From assembly GCA_021776785.1 (NCBI GenBank), contig JAJFFF010000020.1, forward strand, positions 1 through 48,179: a stretch of 48,179 nucleotides of DNA. The letters are read 5' to 3'. The stretch is from Planctomycetota bacterium (GTDB lineage: Bacteria > Planctomycetota > PLA2). The stretch's first letter is position 1. The number at the start of each line of letters is the position of its first letter. The translations under genes were made by a program, and so were the position numbers. This document shows positions 21,754 through 29,739 of the stretch, piece after piece. The notes under the pieces were generated by a model, which saw nothing but the letters and a program-made list of their open reading frames with translations, did not search any database and was not told the DNA's origin.

Positions 21754-24700
21754 ATGCGGAGTCTCATTCGTTTCTGTGTTCGCAACCCGTTCATCACGCT
21801 GGTCCTCACGGGCTTTGCGCTGGTCTGGGGTTGGCAGGCTTGGCAAGGCAAGACCGTCGATGCCATTCCGGACATCTCAGAAAACCAGACGGTTGTCTTG
21901 GCGGAGTGGGCGGGTCGCTCGCCGCAAGACGTCGAAGATCAAATCACCTATCCGCTGGCAACCGCACTCGCCGGTGTGAAGGGCGTGAAAGAGATTCGTG
22001 GCCTCTCCGGTTTCGGTTGGAGCCAGGTCTACATCGTCTTCGATGAGGAGATTCGATTCTTTTCCGAAGGGCAGATCCGCGACTTCTACGAGGCGCGCAC
22101 GCGCGTTCTCGAAAAGCTCGCGTCGATCCAAAAGTTGCTCCCGGCAAACGTCGTCCCCGAACTCGGTCCGGACGCCACCGCGCTCGGGCAAGTATTTTGG
22201 TACACGGTCGAGGGGCCCCAAGACCTTGCGACGTTGCGCAGCGTGCAGGACTGGATCGTGCGCTACGAACTTCAAACCGTGTCCGGCGTGGCGGAGGTGG
22301 CGAGCGCGGGCGGCATGGTCCGTGAGTATCAGGTCGACATCGACCCGAACCGATTGCGCCACTATGGCGTCGGTCTGCTCGACGTTTCGCGCGCGATTCG
22401 AAAGTCCAACCTCGACGTGGGCGCAAAGACGATCGAAGCGGGTGGGCTCGAGTACATCGTGCGTGGGCTCGGGTTCATCAAGAGCATCAAGGACTTGGAG
22501 GAGACCGTTGTCGGTGTTGCGACCGAGAACGGTTTTGTTCCCGCGGCCGGCATGGGGATGAGCGCATCGATGCCGGGGGCGTCGGAGATGTCCGGCGATG
22601 GCATGGACATGGCGTCCCAGCCCAAGACGCTCCCGCACGCGTCCGTGCGTGTGCGCGACGTCGCGGAGGTGCGCTTAGGACCTGCGTTTCGTCGCAGCGC
22701 TTTGGCGGACGATCGCGCGGAGCAGGTGGGCGGTGTGGTCGTCATGCGTTTTGGCGCGAACCCGCGTGATGTGATCGCGGAGGTACGAAAGGCCGTGATT
22801 GCGATGAACGACCCGGCCAACGGCATGTTGCCGGAAGGTGTACGCGTCGTTCCGTTTTATGACCGGACTCAGCTCATCGAAGAGACGGTGACCACGCTTG
22901 AAATCGCCCTGATGGACGAACTCTGGATCACGATTGCGGTGGTCTTGATTTTTCTCCTGCACGTTCGCAGTTCTTTGATCATCGCGAGCACGCTCCCGAT
23001 TGCTGTGCTGCTCGCGTTCATCGCCATGCAGGTGCTCGGCGTCGACAGCAACATCATGAGTCTTACCGGCATCGCGATCGCGATCGGCACGATGGTCGAC
23101 ATGGGCATCGTGATGACCGAAAACATCTATCAAGCACTCGTCGAGAATCGAGGCCAACGCGATCGAACCGCCGTCGTGGAAGACGCCGCGATCGAAGTCG
23201 CCCCGGCGCTGGCGACGGCGATCGCGACGACGATCGTGAGTTTTGTGCCCATTTTTTTCCTGACGGATCAGGAGGGGAAGCTCTTTCGACCGCTGGCGTG
23301 GACGAAGACGTTTGCGTTGGCCGCCGCGGCGATCGCCGGTGTCTTGATCATCCCGGTCCTGTGCCGTTTGTTTTTGCGCGATACGCGACGTGAGCAGAGC
23401 GCGTGGCGCGAGCGCGTCGGGCGATTCGCTCCGATCGTGTTAGCGCTGCCCTTTGGTTGGCTGGCGGCGCGCGCGTCATGGCTCGGGCTCACCATGCCGT
23501 TCGCGTTCGTGCTTGCTGCGGGTCTCGCGTGGCTGGTGCTTCACCGCGTCACGCACGAACGCATGCGCCCGGTGGAGGAGAACCCGGTCAGCCGCGGCGT
23601 GGCGAGTGGCTACGAACGCATGCTGCGTTGGATTCTCGCGCACAAGGTTGCGTTCTTCATTGTGCCGACGTTGATTCTCCTCTTTGGAGTGCTGGTCACG
23701 ATTGGGGGCCGAGCCTTCACGGCGCCGGCACGCGCGCTGTTCGGCGATGGCGTCGATCGCCTGCGCGTCGTGCGCGGCCTTCAGGAAACGTTTCCCGGCG
23801 TGGGCCAAGAATTCATGCCGCCGCTCGACGAGGGCAGTCTCCTCTACATGCCATCGCTGTTGCCGCAAGCCGGTTTGGACGAGACGTTGCAGGTGATGCG
23901 GCGTCAAAACCAAGCGATGCGCATGGTGCCCGAGGTCGCCAGGGTCGTCGGAAAGCTCGGGCGCGCCGAAAGCGCACTCGATCCAGCGCCCGTCGGCATG
24001 CTCGAAACGGTCGTGCAGTTAAAGCCCAAGGATCAGTGGCGCGAAGGATTTACCAAGGAAGACATTCGACGCGAGCTCATGGCGGTTGTGCACACGCCCG
24101 GCGCGACCGAGGGCGCGGGAGCGTGGTTGCAGCCGATCGAGACCCGGGTCATCATGCTCAACTCCGGCATTCGCGCGCCACTCGCGGTGAAGCTGATCGG
24201 CGATCCGCGCGGACCCGATGGGAAGCCACTCGAAACGAAAGCAGCCGTGCAGAAGTTGGAAGCGGTCGCGGGCCAGATCCGTGATCGTATCTCCAGCGTC
24301 CCCGGCGTGGCCGGACCCAACGTCGAAAACATCGGCAGTAAGCCGTATATCGAATTCGACATCCAGCGCGACAAAGTCGGGCACTACGGGCTCACGTTGG
24401 GCGATGTTCAACAAACGATCATGACCGCGATCGGCGGCATGTCGATCACGAAGACGCTGGAAGGGCGCGAGCGCTACGCCGTGCGCGTGGCCTACGCGCG
24501 TGAGCTGCGTGATCGCGTCGAAGCGCTGCGCGATGTGCTGGTCGAAGGGGCGGGCGGCCTGAAGGTGCCGATTGCAGAGGTGGCGACGATCCGCGAGGTG
24601 ATCGGTCCCGCGATGATTAAGACCGAAGACGGACGCCTACGTTTGCACGTGACGTTCGCGGCGAGCGGACGCGACGAGGCGGGCGTGATGGAAGACGTCA

Positions 24701-25425
24701 TCGCGGAAGTGGAGCGGTGGCGCAAAGAACACATCGGCCAAGGGCATCCCGATCCCATTCCGGTTGGAGTCGGCATCGAACCGGCCGGCCGCTACGAGAG
24801 CCAAATTCGCGCGCGCAACCGCTTTGCCGTTTTGATCCCGATCTGTTTCGGCGTGATTTTGTTTCTGCTGTATCTCAACTTCCGCAGCTGGCCGACGGTG
24901 TTCAACGTGTTCGCTGCGGTTCCCGTCGTGATCGCGGGCGGCCTGATCTTGATCTGGGCGTTTCCGATGTTGTGGGACGCGGCGTTCGCGGCGGGTTTGG
25001 TGAGCCAACCCGGAACCGGGCCAATCTACATCACGGTCGCGGTGATCGTTGGGTTCATCGCGCTGCTCGGCATCGCGACTGACGACGGCGTCGTCATGGC
25101 AACGTACTTGGAGCAGATTTTTGAGCGCAAAAAAGTGCGCAGCATCCAAGACATCCGCGAGCGCACGCTCGAAGCCGGTTTACGTCGCGTGCGCCCGTGT
25201 TTGATGACGACGTTCACGACCATTCTTGCGTTGTTTCCCATCCTGGTGAGCACAGGCACCGGTAGCGATGTCGCGAAACCGATGGCCATCCCCGCGGTGG
25301 GCGGCATGCTCGCCGAACTGATCTCGCTATTCATCGTGCCTTGCGTGTACTGCCTCGTGAAAGAGGTGAAGTGGCGCTTGGGCATGAACGATCCACACTT
25401 TGAAAGGACCATCGATCATGAGTAA
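21754..25425 (+). CDS. cusA: CusA-type heavy-metal RND efflux pump (Cu/Ag)
   Basis: This proton-driven inner-membrane pump of 1223 residues is larger than E. coli CusA (about 1047). It has twelve expected membrane helices in two halves. The TM4 motif is GTMVDMGIVMTEN with D449 and E456. The periplasmic substrate methionines of CusA (M573, M623, M672) have counterparts in LLYMPS (M699), PVGMLET (M749) and VIMLNSG (M801), with spacing of 50 and 52 residues against 50 and 49, so copper or silver is the likely cargo. In TM10, CusA has AEFGVV while this protein has TDDGVV (D1110, D1111). Two insertions stand out: a Met-rich loop at 266-289 and an extra hydrophobic stretch near 555-620. Start ATG 21754 directly follows cusB. 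Confidence 0.92.
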   Translation: MRSLIRFCVRNPFITLVLTGFALVWGWQAWQGKTVDAIPDISENQTVVLAEWAGRSPQDVEDQITYPLATALAGVKGVKEIRGLSGFGWSQVYIVFDEEIRFFSEGQIRDFYEARTRVLEKLASIQKLLPANVVPELGPDATALGQVFWYTVEGPQDLATLRSVQDWIVRYELQTVSGVAEVASAGGMVREYQVDIDPNRLRHYGVGLLDVSRAIRKSNLDVGAKTIEAGGLEYIVRGLGFIKSIKDLEETVVGVATENGFVPAAGMGMSASMPGASEMSGDGMDMASQPKTLPHASVRVRDVAEVRLGPAFRRSALADDRAEQVGGVVVMRFGANPRDVIAEVRKAVIAMNDPANGMLPEGVRVVPFYDRTQLIEETVTTLEIALMDELWITIAVVLIFLLHVRSSLIIASTLPIAVLLAFIAMQVLGVDSNIMSLTGIAIAIGTMVDMGIVMTENIYQALVENRGQRDRTAVVEDAAIEVAPALATAIATTIVSFVPIFFLTDQEGKLFRPLAWTKTFALAAAAIAGVLIIPVLCRLFLRDTRREQSAWRERVGRFAPIVLALPFGWLAARASWLGLTMPFAFVLAAGLAWLVLHRVTHERMRPVEENPVSRGVASGYERMLRWILAHKVAFFIVPTLILLFGVLVTIGGRAFTAPARALFGDGVDRLRVVRGLQETFPGVGQEFMPPLDEGSLLYMPSLLPQAGLDETLQVMRRQNQAMRMVPEVARVVGKLGRAESALDPAPVGMLETVVQLKPKDQWREGFTKEDIRRELMAVVHTPGATEGAGAWLQPIETRVIMLNSGIRAPLAVKLIGDPRGPDGKPLETKAAVQKLEAVAGQIRDRISSVPGVAGPNVENIGSKPYIEFDIQRDKVGHYGLTLGDVQQTIMTAIGGMSITKTLEGRERYAVRVAYARELRDRVEALRDVLVEGAGGLKVPIAEVATIREVIGPAMIKTEDGRLRLHVTFAASGRDEAGVMEDVIAEVERWRKEHIGQGHPDPIPVGVGIEPAGRYESQIRARNRFAVLIPICFGVILFLLYLNFRSWPTVFNVFAAVPVVIAGGLILIWAFPMLWDAAFAAGLVSQPGTGPIYITVAVIVGFIALLGIATDDGVVMATYLEQIFERKKVRSIQDIRERTLEAGLRRVRPCLMTTFTTILALFPILVSTGTGSDVAKPMAIPAVGGMLAELISLFIVPCVYCLVKEVKWRLGMNDPHFERTIDHE

Positions 25426-25801
25426 ACCCCGAACCACTTTCTTGCTGATGGCTATCGTCGGCGCGCTCTTTGCCGGCTGCGGCGACAAGGAGGCAGAGCA
25501 TGCGGACCACGATGATCACGCCGGGCACGCGCACGGCGATGGCGATCACCACGGGAAGAAAGCCGACGCGGACGGTGATGGCGATGGCGCCAAGGCGGCG
25601 CTCCAAGGCCTGAGCGCGGCCGATCAAAAGCGGGCGCGCGAACAGGCGGTCTGCCCGGTCAGCGATGAGCCGTTGGGCAGCATGGGCACGCCGATCAAGA
25701 GTGCGGCGGGTGAAGGCGACCCCGTCTTCTTGTGCTGTAAGGGCTGTCTCAAGGCGTTCGAAAAGTCCCCGCAAAAATACCGCGAAAAGCTGAAGCAATA
25801 G
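25418..25801 (+). CDS. His-rich lipoprotein with a YHS-like CCxGC motif
   Basis: The 127-residue product has a lipoprotein signal (MSKPRTTFLLMAIVGALFAG then Cys 21), a His/Asp-rich segment (HADHDDHAGHAHGDGDHH, about 28-45) and a C-terminal domain with AVCPVSDEPLGSMGTPI and VFLCCKGCLKAFEKSPQKY. The C-terminal part parallels the 19859 protein, so the operon carries two YHS-like metal proteins, one anchored by a helix and one by lipid. It overlaps cusA by 8 nt, with AAGGA upstream of the ATG at 25418. It probably buffers or hands over metal in the periplasm. Confidence 0.78.
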   Translation: MSKPRTTFLLMAIVGALFAGCGDKEAEHADHDDHAGHAHGDGDHHGKKADADGDGDGAKAALQGLSAADQKRAREQAVCPVSDEPLGSMGTPIKSAAGEGDPVFLCCKGCLKAFEKSPQKYREKLKQ

Positions 25802-25829
25802 CGGCAAGGAACGGGCGCGACTCGGTCCG

Positions 25830-25850
25830 CCGCGTCCGTCGCCGACGCGG
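25830..25850. terminator. Hairpin between the convergent metal operon and the GNAT gene
   Basis: CCGCGTC and GACGCGG form a 7-bp stem with a 7-nt loop, 29 nt after the last efflux gene and 29 nt past the end of the GNAT gene. There is no T-tract, so it may block transcription from both sides only weakly. Confidence 0.3.
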
Positions 25851-25878
25851 GCCACGAGCTCGGCCCGGCTCGCGAACG

Positions 25879-26394
25879 CTACAAGAACAGGACCATCATC
25901 TCCGTGTCGACGTAGCGCCCTTCGATCTTGGATGACTTGGTTTCGATTCCCCAGGGCTCGAATCCGGCGTTGCGGTACAGGCGTCGGGCCGGCTTGTTTT
26001 CCGGGACCACGCCGAGGTGAATCAGCTCGATGCCTTCGGCGTTGCGTGCCGCGTGGATGGCGGCGTCCAAAAGTCGACGCCCCGTTCCGTGGCCGCGTGT
26101 TTCCGGTGTGACGTACATTCCCCAGATCATGGCGCGATGCCTTCCGCGAACGCGGTTCGGCGTCTGCCGGAACATGCCTGCCGTGCCGATGAGTGTCGAT
26201 CCGTCCCACGCGCCGAAGATCACATCGTCGTCGCGCGGCTCGGTCCGCGCCAGACGCGCGCGGGTTTCGTCTAAGCCGGCTTCCTCATCCGGAGTGATCA
26301 GAAACGTCTCAGGGTTTTCCGAAAGCGTGCGCATCCGGAGCGCGTAGTACGGCTCGGCGTCGTGCGCGGTGAGTCTGCGAATCTCCGTCGGCAT
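25879..26394 (-). CDS. GNAT-family N-acetyltransferase
   Basis: The 171-residue product is a typical single-domain acetyl-CoA-dependent acetyltransferase. It opens IRRLTAHDAEPYYALRMRTL, has the central strand AMIWGMYVTPETRG, the pyrophosphate-binding loop RGHGTGRRLL (residues 100-109), and LGVVPENKPARRLYRNAGF near the end. The acceptor cannot be predicted; the family covers protein N-termini, antibiotics and small amines. The ATG has no Shine-Dalgarno, but TACGAT lies 6 nt upstream. It stands alone, behind the cold-shock gene and facing the efflux operon. Confidence 0.88.
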   Translation of the reverse strand: MPTEIRRLTAHDAEPYYALRMRTLSENPETFLITPDEEAGLDETRARLARTEPRDDDVIFGAWDGSTLIGTAGMFRQTPNRVRGRHRAMIWGMYVTPETRGHGTGRRLLDAAIHAARNAEGIELIHLGVVPENKPARRLYRNAGFEPWGIETKSSKIEGRYVDTEMMVLFL

Positions 26395-26400
26395 AGCGCG

Positions 26401-26406
26401 ATCGTA
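26401..26406 (-). promoter_or_regulatory. -10-like box before the GNAT gene
   Basis: TACGAT lies 6 nt before the ATG at 26394 (an overlapping TAGAGT lies at 26411-26406). It fits the window's TANNNT pattern for short-leader or leaderless transcripts. Confidence 0.35.
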
Positions 26407-26452
26407 CTCTACGCGAGTCGTACTCTGGCGCGCGATGCTCGTCGGGCGCGAG

Positions 26453-26671
26453 CTATGCCGAGCGGCAGTGCACCCGTTTCGCCACGAGGCCCTTCGCGGC
26501 GTCCTCGAGCTCCGCTTCGATCGTGTCGCCGGCTTTGAGGGCGCGGAAGCCGCGATCGGGTTGCTCGATGTTGCGAAAGTGCACGAACGCTTCGCGGCCG
26601 TCTTCGAATCTAGCGAAGCCCCAGCCTTTGGGGTTGTGAAACCAGAGGATCGTGCCCGTTTGGCGGCTCAT
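26453..26671 (-). CDS. Cold-shock domain protein (CspA-like)
   Basis: This 72-residue single OB-fold RNA/DNA-binding protein acts as an RNA chaperone. It has the RNP1-like KGWGFARF (family KGFGFI) at residues 15-22 and RNP2-like EAFVHFRNI at 27-35, then FRALKAGDTIEAELED. Aromatic residues are kept but RNP1 has Trp for the usual Phe/Tyr. The length matches the family. The gene starts 25 nt after the terminator of pnp and ends 58 nt before the GNAT gene; it may be reached by read-through or by its own promoter. Confidence 0.88.
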   Translation of the reverse strand: MSRQTGTILWFHNPKGWGFARFEDGREAFVHFRNIEQPDRGFRALKAGDTIEAELEDAAKGLVAKRVHCRSA

Positions 26672-26695
26672 CGGTATTGCTTTTTTGGAACGACG

Positions 26696-26729
26696 AAAAA
26701 GGGCGCGTCGACATGTTGCCGGCGCGCCC
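26696..26729 (-). terminator. Intrinsic terminator of pnp
   Basis: On the minus strand GGGCGCG, a 15-nt loop and CGCGCCC are followed directly by TTTTT. It lies 33 nt after the pnp stop. This is the clearest intrinsic terminator in the window. Confidence 0.75.
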
Positions 26730-26761
26730 AGAGTTTACTTCGTTGGGTCTACTTCGTTCGG

Positions 26762-29056
26762 CTAGCGTCGTCCGCCGCCGCCACCGCGTCCGCCACGGTC
26801 TCCGCCGCGGCCTCCACGATCGCCGCCACGTCCGCCGCCGCCGCCGCCTCGTCCACGGTCACCGCCACCGCGGGGTCCGCGATCGCCGCCACCGCGGGGG
26901 CCACGATCACCGCCACCGCGCGGTGCGCGTTGGTGATCCGCAGGATCCTCGCCCTTCTCGCGCAACAACACGTTTTTGCGACTCAGGCGAATGCGGCCGT
27001 TGTCATCGACTTCGATGCACTCCGCTTTGACGACGTCGCCCATCTGGACCACGTCTTCGATGCGGTCCACATACTCATCGCTGAGCTCGGACACGTGAAT
27101 CATGCCGTCTTGCGCCGGAAGGATCTGCACGAACACGCCGAAGTCGCGAATCTGCACGACCGGGCCTTCGTAGATCTTGCCGACCTCGGCCTCCGCCGTG
27201 ATGCCTTCGATGCGTCGTACGCACTCGGCGGCCATCTCGCCGTTGGTCGAGAACACTTTGACCGTACCGTCGTCGATGATCTCGATCGTCGTTCCGGTTT
27301 CTTCCTGCAACTGACGGATGACTTTGCCGCCAGGGCCAATCACCATGCCAATTTTGTCGGTGGGAATCTTGATCGATAACAAGCGCGGCGCGTGATCCGA
27401 ATACTCCTCGCGCGGCTTGTCGATCGCCTTGGCCATCTCGTTCAGGATGTGGAGGCGGCCGATTTTGGCCTGGTCCATCGCCTGCTCGAGAATCTCGCGG
27501 CTGACCCCGTCCACTTTGATGTCCATCTGCAACGCCGTGATGCCATCCGCGGTGCCCGTGACTTTAAAGTCCATGTCACCGCTGTGGTCTTCGTCGCCCA
27601 AGATGTCGGATAACACGACGACCGTGTCGCCCTCTTTCACCAGGCCCATCGCAATTCCTGCAACGGGTTCCTTGAGTTTGACGCCGGCGTCGAGCATCGC
27701 AAGCGTGCCGCCGCAAACACTCGCCATCGAGGACGAACCGTTACTCATCAAAACCTCGGACACAAGTCGCATCGTGTACGGGAATTCGAGGTTGTCCGGC
27801 ATCATCGGCTCGAGCGCACGCTCGGCGAGATTACCGTGACCGAGTTCGCGTCGGCTTGTGCCGCGCAACGGACGCACTTCACCGACGCTGAACGGCGGGA
27901 AGTTGTAGTGCAGGTAGAAGTTCTTTTTGTACTCGTCCTTGATGCCGTCGATGATCTGCTCATCGAGGCCGGTACCGAGCGTAGCGGTGACGAGCGCTTG
28001 CGTCTCGCCACGCGTGAACAGCGCCGAACCGTGCGTGCGCGGGAGCACCCCGACCTCGCACTCGATGTTGCGAATCTCGTCGGGCGCCCGTCCATCGACG
28101 CGCTTGCCCTGCACGATCAAACCGCGCAGCACCTCGTCGCAGACGTTGCGGTACGCCTTCTTGATGTCCTTCACGGGGAACTTGCCCGCCGCGCCGGACT
28201 CGTCGAGATCGCCGAACTGTTCGACCATCGCGTTGCGAATCGGATAGAGCGCTTCTTGGCGGCCCGGCTTCGACGGCTGCACGATGCTTTCGAGCACCTG
28301 CTTGCCGCACGCTGCGCGGATGACGTCGACCACGGGGGCCAACTTGTCTTCCGGCGTGACGAACGACTTGCTGCCCGGCTCTTTGCCGAGTGCGTCCATC
28401 ACTTCCATCTGCAACGCGTTGAGCTTCTTGATCGCTTCGTGACCCATGAGGATCGCGTCGAGCATGACGTCTTCGGGGAGCCCATCGGACCCCGCCTCGA
28501 CCATGGTGATCGAGTTGGTCGTACCGGCGACGACGAGATCCAAGCGCGAACGCGCCATGTCAGAGTCGTCGGGGAATACAACCAGATTGCCGTCGATGTG
28601 CGCGACGCGCACCCAGCTCACCGGACCTTCCAGCGGAATGCCCGCGCCCATGATCGACATCGACGTCGCGATACCCGCGAGTACGTCGGTGTCGTTGACA
28701 CCGTCATAGCTCAACACGTTTGCGATGACTTGGACGTCGGCGTGATAGCCCTTCGAGAAGAGCGGGCGAATCGGACGGTCGATCAAACGACAACCCAACA
28801 CCTCTTTGGTGGTGGGGCGCCCTTCGCGCTTGAAGAAGCCGCCCGGGATCTTGCCCGCTGCGTACGTCTTCTCCCGGTACTCAATCGTGAGCGGGAAAAA
28901 GTCAATGCCGGGGCGAGGCTCCGCGCTACACACCGTTGTGAGCACCATCGAGTCGCCGAGGCGGAGCACGGCACTGCCGTGCGCGAGGCGGGCTAGTTTA
29001 CCCACCTCGATGGAGATCGACTTTCCGCCGATCTCCGTGGTCTTACTGACAAACAT
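26762..29056 (-). CDS. pnp: Polyribonucleotide nucleotidyltransferase (PNPase) with an RGG-rich tail
   Basis: PNPase degrades RNA 3'-to-5' by phosphorolysis. The 764-residue product has the first RNase PH domain (RLGDSMVLTTVCSAEPRPG), the helical linker, the second RNase PH domain (GMRL-like EFPYTMRLVSEVLMSNGSSS, catalytic SDILGDEDHSGDMDF), a KH domain (DKIGMVIGPGGKVIRQLQEE) and an S1 domain (GPVVQIRDFGVFVQILPAQD). After the S1 domain, about residues 710-764 form a low-complexity tail with nine RGG triplets, longer than usual. The start has TAGGAG at a good distance. It follows rpsO, a conserved pairing, and ends at a strong terminator. Confidence 0.97.
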   Translation of the reverse strand: MFVSKTTEIGGKSISIEVGKLARLAHGSAVLRLGDSMVLTTVCSAEPRPGIDFFPLTIEYREKTYAAGKIPGGFFKREGRPTTKEVLGCRLIDRPIRPLFSKGYHADVQVIANVLSYDGVNDTDVLAGIATSMSIMGAGIPLEGPVSWVRVAHIDGNLVVFPDDSDMARSRLDLVVAGTTNSITMVEAGSDGLPEDVMLDAILMGHEAIKKLNALQMEVMDALGKEPGSKSFVTPEDKLAPVVDVIRAACGKQVLESIVQPSKPGRQEALYPIRNAMVEQFGDLDESGAAGKFPVKDIKKAYRNVCDEVLRGLIVQGKRVDGRAPDEIRNIECEVGVLPRTHGSALFTRGETQALVTATLGTGLDEQIIDGIKDEYKKNFYLHYNFPPFSVGEVRPLRGTSRRELGHGNLAERALEPMMPDNLEFPYTMRLVSEVLMSNGSSSMASVCGGTLAMLDAGVKLKEPVAGIAMGLVKEGDTVVVLSDILGDEDHSGDMDFKVTGTADGITALQMDIKVDGVSREILEQAMDQAKIGRLHILNEMAKAIDKPREEYSDHAPRLLSIKIPTDKIGMVIGPGGKVIRQLQEETGTTIEIIDDGTVKVFSTNGEMAAECVRRIEGITAEAEVGKIYEGPVVQIRDFGVFVQILPAQDGMIHVSELSDEYVDRIEDVVQMGDVVKAECIEVDDNGRIRLSRKNVLLREKGEDPADHQRAPRGGGDRGPRGGGDRGPRGGGDRGRGGGGGGRGGDRGGRGGDRGGRGGGGGRR

Positions 29057-29066
29057 CTGTCTCCTA

Positions 29067-29114
29067 GGGGCGTTGGTTGGCCCCGTGTTCTGCGCGGACG
29101 GGTCTCATGCCCGT
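29067..29114 (-). promoter_or_regulatory. Two hairpins in the rpsO-pnp gap
   Basis: ACGGG/CCCGT (29098-29114) and GGGGC/GCCCC (29067-29084) are consecutive stems between rpsO and pnp. In enterobacteria this gap holds an RNase III hairpin through which PNPase controls its own mRNA; a similar role is possible here but not shown. Confidence 0.4.
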
Positions 29115-29137
29115 GTTGTTTGTTTCCGCGCGACGCG

Positions 29138-29410
29138 TTAGCGCCGGATGCCGAGACGTTGGATCAGCTCCTGATAGCGTGCCCAGTCTTTTCTCTGGAG
29201 ATAGCGTAGGAGTCTGGCCCGTCGACCCACCATCTTGAGAAGCCCGCGCCTAGAAGCGTGGTCTTTCTTATGGGTCTTGAGGTGGTCGGTGAGGTGACGT
29301 ACGCGATCAGTCAAAATCGCGACTTGCACTTCGGGGGAACCGGTATCGGAATCGTGAGTGCTGTACTCACCAATGACCCGCTGTTTGCGGTCGTCTGTCT
29401 CGGTCGTCAT
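29138..29410 (-). CDS. rpsO: 30S ribosomal protein S15
   Basis: S15 binds the central domain of 16S rRNA early in 30S assembly. The 90-residue product has the family hallmarks [33 protein letters not shown] and [11 protein letters not shown], ending [13 protein letters not shown] start at ATG 29410 ([16 protein letters not shown]), which gives the normal length; the frame continues 10 codons upstream. No clear Shine-Dalgarno is present. The gene is the first of rpsO-pnp. Confidence 0.97.
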   Translation of the reverse strand: MTTETDDRKQRVIGEYSTHDSDTGSPEVQVAILTDRVRHLTDHLKTHKKDHASRRGLLKMVGRRARLLRYLQRKDWARYQELIQRLGIRR

Positions 29411-29739
29411 GGCGCGGCTGCGTCCTGTCTCTTTCCGCACAACTCAGAAGTCCGTGGCCGCGGCGCACGGTACCGAGTCGAGGGAGCTTCCTAAAAACTT
29501 TCCTAAATTACGTTGGCGCAAGGATACCACCGCGCCAAAGGATGCGAAGGGAGCGCGGCGGCCTCGGCGAGCTGCCTCGAGCGGCGAGTCGAAACGGCGC
29601 GCGGGCGACACTGCAGCGGTGTCGAGCGCGACGTAAGATCTTTTATTGTAACACTTTAAGGTTGGCTGCCCCTTGGTTTCGCGGTGCGCGATGCGCGGAG
29701 GCGTGGCGGTGACAAACCCGGTGCGATAATCCGCATGCG
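29411..29739. other. 329-bp divergent intergenic region between rpsO and the repeat-protein gene
   Basis: No gene is visible. The region includes a 6-bp hairpin CGACAC/GTGTCG at 29606-29624, an AT-rich stretch near 29636-29662 with a TACAAT sequence reading toward rpsO, and the GATAAT box of the plus-strand gene. The leader of rpsO would be long (about 200 nt or more), which leaves room for S15 autoregulation. Confidence 0.5.
29725..29730 (+). promoter_or_regulatory. -10 box placed for a leaderless transcript
   Basis: GATAAT followed by CCGC lies 9 nt before the ATG at 29740, the same sequence context and spacing as the TATAAT before 9996. Confidence 0.45.

Noticed and set aside
27836..28996. 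386-codon frame antisense to pnp
   Set aside because: pnp is unambiguous on the other strand; this frame is a codon-position shadow.
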